DNA of 10,131 bases from Moraxellaceae bacterium UBA2032 (lineage in GTDB: Bacteria; Pseudomonadota; Gammaproteobacteria; Pseudomonadales; Moraxellaceae), in the NCBI GenBank assembly GCA_002333125.1, contig DDBM01000230.1:980-11110 (forward strand), in the 5' to 3' direction. Under the pieces are notes generated by a model. That model did not search any database, had not been told where the DNA came from, and saw only the letters and a list, made by a program, of their open reading frames with translations. Below are positions 1-6,983 of the stretch, piece after piece. A program made the position numbers and the translations under genes. The number at the start of each line of letters is the position of its first letter. The first letter of the stretch is position 1.

Positions 1-822
1 TTATTATTAGCGGTTGTGATGTTAAGAGTCGAAGCAAGCCATGTTTATCAAATAATTGCCGACAAAATGAGTCACCAAGCATTATTATTGCCGAGTTTTA
101 TGCAAAAGTGGCCATTTGCAAATGAGCTACAAAAGATATTAGATGATGTTTTTGCCAATCCAACGTCTTTTAAAGAACAGCTACAAACGTGGTTTCAAAA
201 AGGTTTTGGCGCAGCAGCCCAAGTCGCAGGTAGCATCGGTAAAAATTTAGGTAAATTATCTATGGCTATTTTTACCTTATTTTTCTTTTATCGCGATGGC
301 CAGAGCATTATGCGCCAAATACAGCAAGGTTTAACGGTGCTTATTGGTGAGCGAGTGCATGGTTATATTAAGTCGATTGGCGATACCACTCGCGCCGTTG
401 TTTATGGCATTGTATTAACCGCCGTGGCACAAGGCTTTTTAGCAGGTTTGGGTTATGCTGTTGTAGGTATGGATAGCCCAATATTTTTGGCAGCCGTTAC
501 CACCTTAGTAGCGATGATTCCTTTTGGTACACCCTTGGCGTGGGGCAGTGTCGCCGTATGGCTATTTACTCAAGGCTATACCGTAGAAGCACTAGGCTTG
601 GCTGCTTGGGGAACATTTGTCATTAGTTGGGTCGATAATATTATTCGCCCTTTAGTGATTTCGAGTGCTACAAAAATTCATTTTTTATTGGTGATGTTTG
701 GTGTATTAGGTGGTTTAAGTGCTTTTGGTATGATAGGTTTGTTTATTGGGCCAGTCATTTTGGCCGTGTTAGCTGCCGTATGGCGCGAGTGGCTAGAAAG
801 CGAGCGAGATATTGCCGCTTAA
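1..822 (+). CDS. AI-2E family transporter (YdiK-like permease), 5' end missing
   Basis: The frame is open from the first base, so the gene begins upstream of the window and the start is unseen; 273 C-terminal residues are visible. The protein is a polytopic inner-membrane protein. Visible landmarks are the segment FFFYRDG (about residues 94-100 of the visible part), a long run of hydrophobic helices, SWVDNIIRPLVIS, and near the C-terminus AFGMIGLFIGPVILAV, which closely matches my memory of E. coli YdiK and is a hallmark of the AI-2E exporter/PerM family. E. coli YdiK is about 370 residues, so roughly the first quarter is absent. Members are proposed to export small molecules, and the substrate of this one cannot be inferred. 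The following 160 bp are AT-rich and contain the leader of the next operon, with no strong terminator visible after the stop. The family call is firm and the function is not. Confidence 0.88.
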   Translation, partial: LLLAVVMLRVEASHVYQIIADKMSHQALLLPSFMQKWPFANELQKILDDVFANPTSFKEQLQTWFQKGFGAAAQVAGSIGKNLGKLSMAIFTLFFFYRDGQSIMRQIQQGLTVLIGERVHGYIKSIGDTTRAVVYGIVLTAVAQGFLAGLGYAVVGMDSPIFLAAVTTLVAMIPFGTPLAWGSVAVWLFTQGYTVEALGLAAWGTFVISWVDNIIRPLVISSATKIHFLLVMFGVLGGLSAFGMIGLFIGPVILAVLAAVWREWLESERDIAA

Positions 823-861
823 ATAAAAAAATACACTAAAATAAGAAAAAAAATGGAGTTT

Positions 862-890
862 TTGCTCTAAAACGAAAACGCTAATATATT
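862..890 (+). promoter_or_regulatory. Candidate sigma70 promoter for the cytochrome cluster
   Basis: TTGCTC (862-867) and TATATT (885-890) are separated by 17 bp. The -10 matches the consensus at five of six positions and the -35 at three of six. The site lies in very AT-rich DNA about 95 bp before the start of the RoxA-like gene and just upstream of a large inverted repeat. AT-rich DNA gives chance matches, so this is only a candidate. Confidence 0.35.
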
Positions 891-914
891 GAAAACAAAA
901 TAAAAATTAGAGTC

Positions 915-961
915 TTTGCACCAGTTGTTTAACGTTAACAATATCGTTAAACTGCTGCAAA
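915..961 (+). promoter_or_regulatory. Large imperfect inverted repeat in the leader of the cytochrome cluster
   Basis: GTTTAACG (927-934) is a perfect inverted copy of CGTTAAAC (945-952), with a 10-base centre. Outside it, TTTGCA (915-920) is inverted as TGCAAA (956-961). Fourteen bases in each arm pair, interrupted by CCAGTT on the left and TGC on the right. It lies between the candidate promoter and the ribosome binding site of the RoxA-like gene. It could be a repressor or activator operator, since it is dyad-symmetric and AT-rich, or a 5'-leader hairpin. No run of T follows the right arm, so it is not an ordinary terminator. No regulator gene is present in the window. Confidence 0.5.
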
Positions 962-974
962 ATTGCTCAAATTT

Positions 975-979
975 AGGAG
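975..979 (+). promoter_or_regulatory. Ribosome binding site fixing the RoxA-like start at 985
   Basis: AGGAG lies 5 nt before the ATG at 985. An in-frame ATG at 916 would add 23 residues, but it has no comparable site, would run through the inverted repeat, and would put a non-signal sequence ahead of the Lys-Lys-Arg plus hydrophobic export signal. The start at 985 is therefore preferred. Confidence 0.8.
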
Positions 980-984
980 CCAGC

Positions 985-3441
985 ATGAAAAAAAGAATTT
1001 GGGGTTTATTAACAGTATCTACTGTTGGTGTGGTCATAGCAGCGGTACACTTTACCACGTTGCCGCCTGCACCACCTGCAATACCTCCCGTTCCAGCAGC
1101 AATTCTTACGCCCGATATACCTACGCTAACCGCGTACGATATGCCTACAGGACAAGTCCCTGTTTCTACCGAAGCCTATCGTTCAACTAATCGTAGTGTG
1201 TCGCTGCAAGATTTAGCAGACCGAAAGCTCACCACGGGTATCTACACAGGCACACCCTATTGGAAGCAACGTGCAGATTGGTTTGATAAAAACTTTTATA
1301 ACACTTTAGCAGCACGTAAAGTCTGGAAAGAAGGCACATCACCCGATAGCCATAAGCGCGGCGACCCCGTTACATGGACCTACCAGCCCATTCCCCAATA
1401 TGTACCACCGCCTTGTAGCGATATGCAGCCTACAGGTTATGATGCCGAAGGTTGTCGTTATGTATTGAGCTTATTTACCGATGTAGCGGCTAAAGACCCT
1501 GCCAAAGCCAATACGATGCGTGAACAAGTACGTCGTGGCCGTGATGTTTGGTTTAAAGGCACTTTTGGTAATCAAGACGAAAATACCTTATTACAGGCAC
1601 GTATTGTGGGTAAAGAAAATATGTATTACCCGTGGCTTGACACAAAAACACGTTCACAACGCTTTAGTAAATGGGGTTTAATTAACGACCCTGATTGTGT
1701 GCAAGGTGACGAGTCAAGTCATTGGTACGACAAATGCCAAGACCCTCACTCATCAGGTGTGTTGGGTTATCGTAAATATTATGCCGACCCCATGAAAGAC
1801 AAAACGGGCAAGGTGGTTTATGACCCTCAAACCGCCGCTTATGATGTTAACGAAATTAAAGAAAATAAGCGTTATGTGATTGGTCATCCGTGTGTGCAAT
1901 GTCACGTTGGTTTTGACCCGACTAATCCACCCGAAAACCCCAATGAGCCTAAGTGGAAAAACTTGAGTGCTACCATTGGTAATCAACATATTCGTCAGCC
2001 TTTAGCATTTTTTCAGGGCGTACCAAGTAATCACTTAGTAAACCAAGCGGTCATGGCAGGGCGTTTAGGTACGATTGACACTTCAATTGTGGCTAATGAC
2101 TGGCAACATAATCCGGGTACACAAAATAATATTATGGATTTTCATAATAAGCGTTTGTTTGAACATGTGATGAAAGACCCAGTAACAGGCGAAATTAAAA
2201 CGGCAAACACACGCCATGTTTTAAAAGGTGGTGAAGATTCGGTGGGTGAGCATTTAGCCTTAATTCGGGTTTACGTTAATATTGGTATGTGTACCGAAGA
2301 GTGCTGGACACCTAACTTTGCCTACCCTGGTCAATTTTTGGGGCGCGGCACCAAACAAAGCCCAATGCGTATTATGCAATGTGCAAATGAGTGTGACGCG
2401 TGGAACTATGCCGATAGTAAAATGGACGACCTAGCCGCTTTCTTAATTACGGGTGGCCCGACGTATTTAATGGCAGCACAAGATAAAGACAATACATCAG
2501 GTAGTAACTATATTGACCTTAAAGTTGTCGCTAAGGGTCATGACGTGTTTGCGCGTGAATGTGCCAGTTGTCATAGCTCTAAAGTTGCACCCGAAAACGT
2601 CCGTGCCGACAAAAATGCCCTCGAAAAATTTTATGAAGGCCATATTTTTGGTAAAGAAGATTACTGGCGTAATGAAATGAGTGCAGGAAAGCAAAAAGAT
2701 GCGTCTTTTATGGCTAAGTATTTTGCCAAAGACTTAAAAGGTAATTTGCGCCCTAAGCAATTTGCTGACAAAGGTGTGTTTGGCCAAGACTGGTTAGGTA
2801 ATGACGAGCGTATTCCTTTTGGTATTATTGGCACGAATATGTGCCGAGCCTTGCACGATAACCATAATCAAGGCCATATTTGGGAAGAGTTTTCATCTGA
2901 AACGTTTAAAAAGAGTCCTGCGGCAGGTAGCGTCAAACAAGTCTTTAACCGTGTGATTCCATTAATTGGTGGTTTGCCTTTAGGTGAACGTACCATTGAT
3001 GGTGGCGCTGGTTATATGCGTAATATCTCGTTGTTATCGGTTTGGGCAACCGCACCTTTCTTACATAATAATGCGATTGGTGAAGTGACTTTCTTGCCTG
3101 ATGGCTCGCCAGACTACACTTTAAGTGGTCGTATTAAACAGTTTGAAATGGCGTTTGACGAATTGATGATGTCGGATAATCCTAAAGTATCGCCTAGTCG
3201 TCCTCAAAAAATTACAGGCTTTACCGAAGACTTTAAGAGCAGCGGTCGTGAAGATGCTCAAGGACCTGCATTGATTCCCTTCAAAAAAGGTGAACCTGTT
3301 GCAAATGCCTTATCTTCTAATCCACATAGCCCGTTGTTTATGAAGTGTGATGACCCTGTAGAAAACAAAGGCCATCAATTTGGTATTGACTTAACACCTC
3401 AAGATAAATTTGCATTACGTGAGTTCTTGAAGTTAATGTAA
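985..3441 (+). CDS. RoxA-like di-heme c-type cytochrome, exported
   Basis: 818 residues. The N-terminus (MKKR, then a hydrophobic stretch at about residues 5-21) is an export signal without an obvious cleavage site, followed by a proline-rich stretch at 25-45; membrane tethering is possible. Two haem c sites are seen: CVQCH (303-307), followed by a GFDP..PP pattern, and CASCH (526-530). Other marks are GHIWEEFSS (about 630-640), WATAPFLHNN with H694, and KGHQFG with H797 near the C-terminus. These features and the roughly 220-residue spacing of the haem sites fit the di-heme family that includes the rubber oxygenases RoxA and RoxB. RoxA is about 678 residues with haem sites near 191 and 390 and a C-terminal axial His near 641, so H797 is the likeliest distal ligand of the second haem. 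This protein has about 110 extra residues before the first haem. Two CX3C pairs (C436/C440 and C466/C470) lie between the haems and may form disulfides. The substrate is unknown; peroxidase-like electron transfer and oxygenation are both possible. It is the first gene of the cluster. Confidence 0.85.
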   Translation: MKKRIWGLLTVSTVGVVIAAVHFTTLPPAPPAIPPVPAAILTPDIPTLTAYDMPTGQVPVSTEAYRSTNRSVSLQDLADRKLTTGIYTGTPYWKQRADWFDKNFYNTLAARKVWKEGTSPDSHKRGDPVTWTYQPIPQYVPPPCSDMQPTGYDAEGCRYVLSLFTDVAAKDPAKANTMREQVRRGRDVWFKGTFGNQDENTLLQARIVGKENMYYPWLDTKTRSQRFSKWGLINDPDCVQGDESSHWYDKCQDPHSSGVLGYRKYYADPMKDKTGKVVYDPQTAAYDVNEIKENKRYVIGHPCVQCHVGFDPTNPPENPNEPKWKNLSATIGNQHIRQPLAFFQGVPSNHLVNQAVMAGRLGTIDTSIVANDWQHNPGTQNNIMDFHNKRLFEHVMKDPVTGEIKTANTRHVLKGGEDSVGEHLALIRVYVNIGMCTEECWTPNFAYPGQFLGRGTKQSPMRIMQCANECDAWNYADSKMDDLAAFLITGGPTYLMAAQDKDNTSGSNYIDLKVVAKGHDVFARECASCHSSKVAPENVRADKNALEKFYEGHIFGKEDYWRNEMSAGKQKDASFMAKYFAKDLKGNLRPKQFADKGVFGQDWLGNDERIPFGIIGTNMCRALHDNHNQGHIWEEFSSETFKKSPAAGSVKQVFNRVIPLIGGLPLGERTIDGGAGYMRNISLLSVWATAPFLHNNAIGEVTFLPDGSPDYTLSGRIKQFEMAFDELMMSDNPKVSPSRPQKITGFTEDFKSSGREDAQGPALIPFKKGEPVANALSSNPHSPLFMKCDDPVENKGHQFGIDLTPQDKFALREFLKLM

Positions 3442-3455
3442 ATTGCGCTCCTCCG

Positions 3456-3537
3456 CCCCCTCTCCCCTTGGGAGAGGGTTGGGGTGAGGGGATAAACAAA
3501 ATCCACCCTAGTCCTCCTCTAAACTAGGGGAGGGGAC
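3456..3537. repeat. REP-like palindromic pair, copy 1 (hairpin, central stem, hairpin)
   Basis: The first hairpin has a perfect 9-bp stem, CCCTCTCCC (3458-3466) with GGGAGAGGG (3470-3478), and a 3-base loop. A G-rich strand, TTGGGGTG (3479-3486), can pair with CCACCCTA (3503-3510) across an A-rich spacer. A second, bulged hairpin spans 3511-3537 (GTCC with GGAC at its base). The two halves are inverted copies of one another. The element fills most of the gap between the first two cytochrome genes. Segment 3458-3490 matches 9559-9591 at 30 of 33 positions by my alignment. It may affect mRNA stability or downstream expression. It is not a classic terminator, because no T-run follows. Confidence 0.8.
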
Positions 3538-3570
3538 TTATACCCAAAATAACAATTCTTTAGAGCCACT

Positions 3571-5268
3571 ATGAAAAAAATCACACTTGGGATAGTTTTT
3601 GTTTTGTTAGTTTTAGCTATTACAACAATAGCTTTATTTAATACCCCAAGTAGCGCACCGATTACCGAATTAGCTAAACAAAATCCGTCTAAAAATACCT
3701 ATTTATCCAGTCAAATTATTCCCGATACCGATTTGCCACCCGCAGGAACACGCTCTTTATTTGACCATGTCATTGCTCTAAATGATGGCTTGCCTTATCC
3801 ATTTAGTAAATTAATCGCCTTATTAAAAGCGCAAAATCCTGATAATACTGAGCCGCTCACACTACTGATTCCTAATGGCCGCTCCTTGCTTAAAGGTCAA
3901 GCCGATAATCAACATCCGCGTATTGTAGTTGCCTCCGATTTTGACCAACACAACACAGTCACAGGCTTAGGCATGGCAACGCGTGGGCAGTTATTTTTGG
4001 GTTTTGTCGAAAATGCCAACGAAATCGAAGTGTTAAGTTATAACGAAGCCGCAGGACGTTTTGAGTTTCAGTTAGTGCAAAATTATTGTGCAGGCTGTGT
4101 GCCGCGTATTGTGTATGCGCGTCGAGCCATTTGCACAACGTGTCATCAAGGGGGTGGTGCGCCTATTTTTTCGCAACGCCCATGGAACGAAACCAACGGT
4201 CAACAAAGCACTGCCGCCGCCATTGCTGCGGCAAGAGGCAATCAACAAGCCTATCTTGGTGTGGCTTTGCAACAGCCTTTAGCTAACTCTGAGCGTTTTG
4301 ACCAATTAACCGATATCGGCAATTTTTATCAAGCCACGCAGCGTTTATGGCTTGACGGTTGTGGTAAAGAGGGCAATGAATGCCGTCGCCAAATGCTCAG
4401 TTTAGCCCTGCAATACACCGATAATGCAGGTGGTTTTGATGCCAATAGTTCTCAGGCACAAGTTTTAAAACAGCTACAAGCCGTTTCTTTTCCTAAAGAG
4501 GGTATTTTCGTTGCCGAGTCTGATGTATTAAACCGCGATGTGATTGGCGAAAAACAAGGCTTTAAAGGGTGGTTACATTCTTTAATAACGCGAGATATTA
4601 AATTTGGTGAGGGTGCAAAAGACAACGAAGATTTAAGCGAATTTGATAAGCTGCCACCGTTGCGCAAAGAGCTAGACCCATTAACAATTCGTGCGCCAAA
4701 ACAACTCTTAACCGCCAATAACATAGATGGCGTGTATGGCGTAGCAAGCTTTTTTACTCAAGCCGATTTAAAAGTATTAGCTGAGCAAAATGGCCATAAT
4801 ATGAGTCACTTAATAAAAAAAGTGAATGCCTTGCCTCTTGATGTGTTTGCTGCCAAGCCGTTTTCGCGGGTAGCAATGATGCAAGCCTTAACAGGTAAAA
4901 CACAAACTTACTGTTGTTTAAATACCGCCGAAATGTCGCCGCCTCAAGCGTCGGGTGTGCCACCGTTAACAATTCACAAAAATACCCAATTACAAGCCTT
5001 TGCCGACAACTGTTTTGCCTGTCATCGGGGTAATCCTGCCAAACGTCTTAATTTTATGGCAGGGGCTAACGAAGATGAGGTATTAGCTAATATTCAAGCC
5101 AAAAAAGAAATTCGTGATGCGCTTGATTGGGAGCGTTACGAAGGCACAGACAAAGCTAGTAAACTCATGCCGCCGCGTGATTCATTACAATATCAACAGC
5201 TTAAAAAACTTGACCCTAAAGTACGTCAACAAATGCGTGACACTGTGCCGAGCTTGTTTGATTTTTAG
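3571..5268 (+). CDS. Di-heme c-type cytochrome of unrecognised family, exported
   Basis: 565 residues. MKKI followed by a hydrophobic segment to about residue 23 is an export signal or membrane anchor with no clear cleavage site. Two haem c sites are seen: CTTCH (188-192), followed by QGGGAPIF and a PWNETN segment, and CFACH (481-485). Met533 in KLMPPRD is a plausible axial ligand for the second haem, since the Met-Pro-Pro context is common in class I cytochromes c. A further CAGC pair (173-176) has no following His, so it is not a standard haem site; it could be a disulfide, metal site or degenerate haem motif. About 290 residues separate the haem sites and I recognise no known fold there. 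It is not a paralogue of the preceding gene as far as I can see. The ribosome binding site is weak (AGAG, 5 nt before ATG). It lies 129 bp after the RoxA-like gene, across a REP-like element. Role inferred: electron-transfer partner or second catalytic subunit. Confidence 0.78.
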   Translation: MKKITLGIVFVLLVLAITTIALFNTPSSAPITELAKQNPSKNTYLSSQIIPDTDLPPAGTRSLFDHVIALNDGLPYPFSKLIALLKAQNPDNTEPLTLLIPNGRSLLKGQADNQHPRIVVASDFDQHNTVTGLGMATRGQLFLGFVENANEIEVLSYNEAAGRFEFQLVQNYCAGCVPRIVYARRAICTTCHQGGGAPIFSQRPWNETNGQQSTAAAIAAARGNQQAYLGVALQQPLANSERFDQLTDIGNFYQATQRLWLDGCGKEGNECRRQMLSLALQYTDNAGGFDANSSQAQVLKQLQAVSFPKEGIFVAESDVLNRDVIGEKQGFKGWLHSLITRDIKFGEGAKDNEDLSEFDKLPPLRKELDPLTIRAPKQLLTANNIDGVYGVASFFTQADLKVLAEQNGHNMSHLIKKVNALPLDVFAAKPFSRVAMMQALTGKTQTYCCLNTAEMSPPQASGVPPLTIHKNTQLQAFADNCFACHRGNPAKRLNFMAGANEDEVLANIQAKKEIRDALDWERYEGTDKASKLMPPRDSLQYQQLKKLDPKVRQQMRDTVPSLFDF

Positions 5269-5280
5269 TATGGTGTAGCT

Positions 5281-5359
5281 CCTCCACCTGACAAGGGGGA
5301 GGTTGGGAGGGGGTGTTTGCTTAAACCCCACCCTAGCCCTCCCCTTAAAAAAGGGAGGG
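5281..5359. repeat. REP-like palindromic pair, copy 2 (hairpin, central stem, hairpin)
   Basis: The first hairpin is 5281-5289 with 5294-5302 (CCTCC paired with GGAGG at the base, one A/G mismatch, loop GACA). The second is CCCTCCC (5337-5343) with GGGAGGG (5353-5359) around a CTT-plus-A-run loop. Between them, TTGGG (5303-5307) faces CCCTA (5331-5335), and a GGGGT/ACCCC stretch can also pair. The architecture matches copy 1, with a diverged sequence. It fills the gap between the second and third cytochrome genes. Confidence 0.75.
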
Positions 5360-5391
5360 AACTTTTAAGTTAAACCGCGAAGAGGATAATA

Positions 5392-6162
5392 ATGCGTTTT
5401 ACTTCATTGCTTGTATCATCGTTATTTTTGTTATTACAAATGATGCCTGCCCATGCTATGCCTGCCTTTGCGCGTTATTACAAACAACAATATGGTTATA
5501 TGCCTTCTTGCCATGCGTGTCATACCGAAGGCGGTGGTACACCCTTAAATAATTACGGTAAAGCCTTTAAGGATAACGGCAAAAATCTTGCGGCACTCAC
5601 CAAAATAGCCAACTTAGACAGTGACGGTGACGGCATTGCCAACGCTATAGAAGCACAAGCCAAAGCCAATCCTGCCGACAAAAAATCTGTACCCAATAAA
5701 ACAGGCGATTGGTTAGATTTAGCCAGTTTAATTCCTAAAGAAGTTCAAGCCTTATTTCCACAAATTCGCGCATGGTTGCCTAAAGATGCGGTGTTAACCG
5801 CCGCCGATATTGCTACCGCCAAAACGATGGGCGCAAATTTAAGTGCCGCAGACGAAAACACTATTTATATTCCTGTACAAAATCAACGCCCCGCAGGTAC
5901 AGCTTTAATTTTTCCTGCTCAATATCAAGGCAAAACCTTCTTTTTGTTAATGTCTACCGACAAACAACTCAAAATTAGCCAAGTCAGCGTGATGAATGCC
6001 AAAGACGTTCCTGCGGCTAAATCAAGTACCGTTTATAGCAAGTTTGTAGGGGTGGCCGCTCAAAGCGTGCCTGCGTCAAGTACCAAAGACCTCGATGCAG
6101 CTATTACACAAGCAGTCAAAAACGCAGGTGTTTTATTGTATGTGCGTTTAAAAGGGGCGTAA
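5392..6162 (+). CDS. Secreted mono-heme c-type cytochrome with calcium-loop motif
   Basis: 256 residues. A clear cleavable signal peptide ends at AHA (residue 22), giving a mature protein that begins MPAFARYY. One haem c site, CHACH (40-44), lies in a short PSCHACHTEGGG context followed by LNNYGKAF. DSDGDGIANAIEA begins at residue 76 and is a thrombospondin-type-3 or EF-loop-like Asp-rich calcium motif, a combination I associate with short secreted cytochromes. The C-terminal half (about 140-256) alternates beta-strand-like and helical segments and faintly resembles an FMN-binding domain, but I do not see the flavin-attachment Ser/Thr motif, so that idea is weak. AGAGGA lies 5 nt before the ATG. 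The stop is 2 nt before the next ATG, implying translational coupling with the membrane protein. It is probably a periplasmic electron carrier for the cluster. Confidence 0.8.
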   Translation: MRFTSLLVSSLFLLLQMMPAHAMPAFARYYKQQYGYMPSCHACHTEGGGTPLNNYGKAFKDNGKNLAALTKIANLDSDGDGIANAIEAQAKANPADKKSVPNKTGDWLDLASLIPKEVQALFPQIRAWLPKDAVLTAADIATAKTMGANLSAADENTIYIPVQNQRPAGTALIFPAQYQGKTFFLLMSTDKQLKISQVSVMNAKDVPAAKSSTVYSKFVGVAAQSVPASSTKDLDAAITQAVKNAGVLLYVRLKGA

Positions 6163-6164
6163 CC

Positions 6165-6920
6165 ATGTGGCGTTTATTGGGTTTAGTGATTTACTTTTTG
6201 AGTACGTGGGCATGGGGTGCAGAGCTAGATATTAATTTTTTTAGTGACGAACCCATTCCTCAAGCGGCCTTAATTCACACGCCAGAACCCAAACCTGATT
6301 GGTTGCTATATGGCGCACCGATTGCCTTGTTGAGTTTCTTTTTTTGTTTTTGTTTGATAGTTAAGTGGTTGATTCCTTTTAAAGAAACCGATATGCACTT
6401 TGATTTGCATAGCCTGCCAGTTGCGGCACAGCGTGGTATTGGTATGTCGGTGATTTTATTTGGTATTGCTTTTTGTTTTGGTGGCTTAGAAGCACATTAT
6501 CAAATGGGCTTGCATGGCAGTGCCGAGGCTTATTTTGGCCAAATGGGTATAGGTAAGTTAATTGCATTTACTCATGCTCATTTATTTGGTTTTACTACCA
6601 GTTTTTTTATTATAGGTATTCCTTTTTCTTTACATTTCAATCGCTTAAAAATCTATCAATGGATATTTCCTTTAGGTTTAGCCGCCTCGTTAACTGATGT
6701 GATGTCGTGGTGGGGCATTAAATATGTATCGCCTCATTTTGAATATGTGACATGGTGGTGTGGTTTTGTGTTTAGCAGTTGTTATTTGTGGATGTTGGTT
6801 GGTTTGGTGCGGGTGTTGTTTTTTCCGCATGTAAAATGGTTTCCCGATTTTATTAATGAAGATAGACAAAAGAAATGGGATGAGCGGCATAAGAAAGGCG
6901 TTGAGGTGGATAAGGAGTGA
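6165..6920 (+). CDS. Multi-span inner-membrane protein with HAH motif, unknown family
   Basis: 251 residues. A hydrophobic N-terminus (1-19) is signal-like or the first helix. Further predicted helices lie at about 48-70, 91-108, 132-155, 163-182 and 196-221, followed by a charged cytoplasmic-type tail (KKWDERHKKG). Conserved-looking histidines cluster at or in membrane segments: H111, H117, and H137 and H139 in THAHLFG. Paired membrane histidines commonly bind haem b or a metal, so a quinol-linked or cofactor-holding role is possible, but this is inference. The ribosome binding site AAGGGG (6152-6157) lies inside the end of the preceding cytochrome gene and the intergenic gap is 2 nt. It is therefore almost certainly co-expressed with the secreted cytochrome and may pass electrons between it and the membrane. 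I do not recognise a named family. Confidence 0.75.
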   Translation: MWRLLGLVIYFLSTWAWGAELDINFFSDEPIPQAALIHTPEPKPDWLLYGAPIALLSFFFCFCLIVKWLIPFKETDMHFDLHSLPVAAQRGIGMSVILFGIAFCFGGLEAHYQMGLHGSAEAYFGQMGIGKLIAFTHAHLFGFTTSFFIIGIPFSLHFNRLKIYQWIFPLGLAASLTDVMSWWGIKYVSPHFEYVTWWCGFVFSSCYLWMLVGLVRVLFFPHVKWFPDFINEDRQKKWDERHKKGVEVDKE

Positions 6921-6983
6921 TAACTGCCTAAACTCTTATGTTATGATATTGCATTAATTTTATACGATAGTGAGTCAGTCATT

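Noticed and set aside
916..984. Upstream start adding 23 residues to the RoxA-like protein
   Set aside because: It has no ribosome binding site and would place a leader inverted repeat in coding sequence and bury the export signal.
867..1058. Minus-strand open frame over the RoxA-like leader
   Set aside because: It overlaps the leader inverted repeat and the start of a well-supported + strand gene, and its composition is low-complexity with no domain.
2290..2394. CTEEC and CANEC as additional haem sites in the RoxA-like protein
   Set aside because: They have three residues between the cysteines and no following His, so they are not c-type haem attachment motifs.
3458..3478. Rho-independent terminator after the RoxA-like gene
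   Set aside because: The hairpin is strong but no T-run follows, and the same element recurs in the other gaps, including inside the nuo operon. It is better read as a REP-like repeat.
4087..4098. CAGC in the second cytochrome as a third haem site
   Set aside because: The residue after the second Cys is Val, not His, so it cannot be a standard CXXCH site.
4452..4724. 90-codon minus-strand open frame
   Set aside because: It lies wholly inside the second di-heme cytochrome gene, has a serine-rich composition typical of an antisense shadow and no ribosome binding site.
5353..5368. Insertion-sequence end or target duplication at the G-rich repeats
   Set aside because: No transposase gene, paired terminal repeats or direct target duplications are visible around any of the three copies.
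6912..6917. AAGGAG at the end of the membrane protein gene as a ribosome binding site for a further gene
   Set aside because: The only nearby start codons open frames of two to five codons; the next real gene begins at 6984, too far away.
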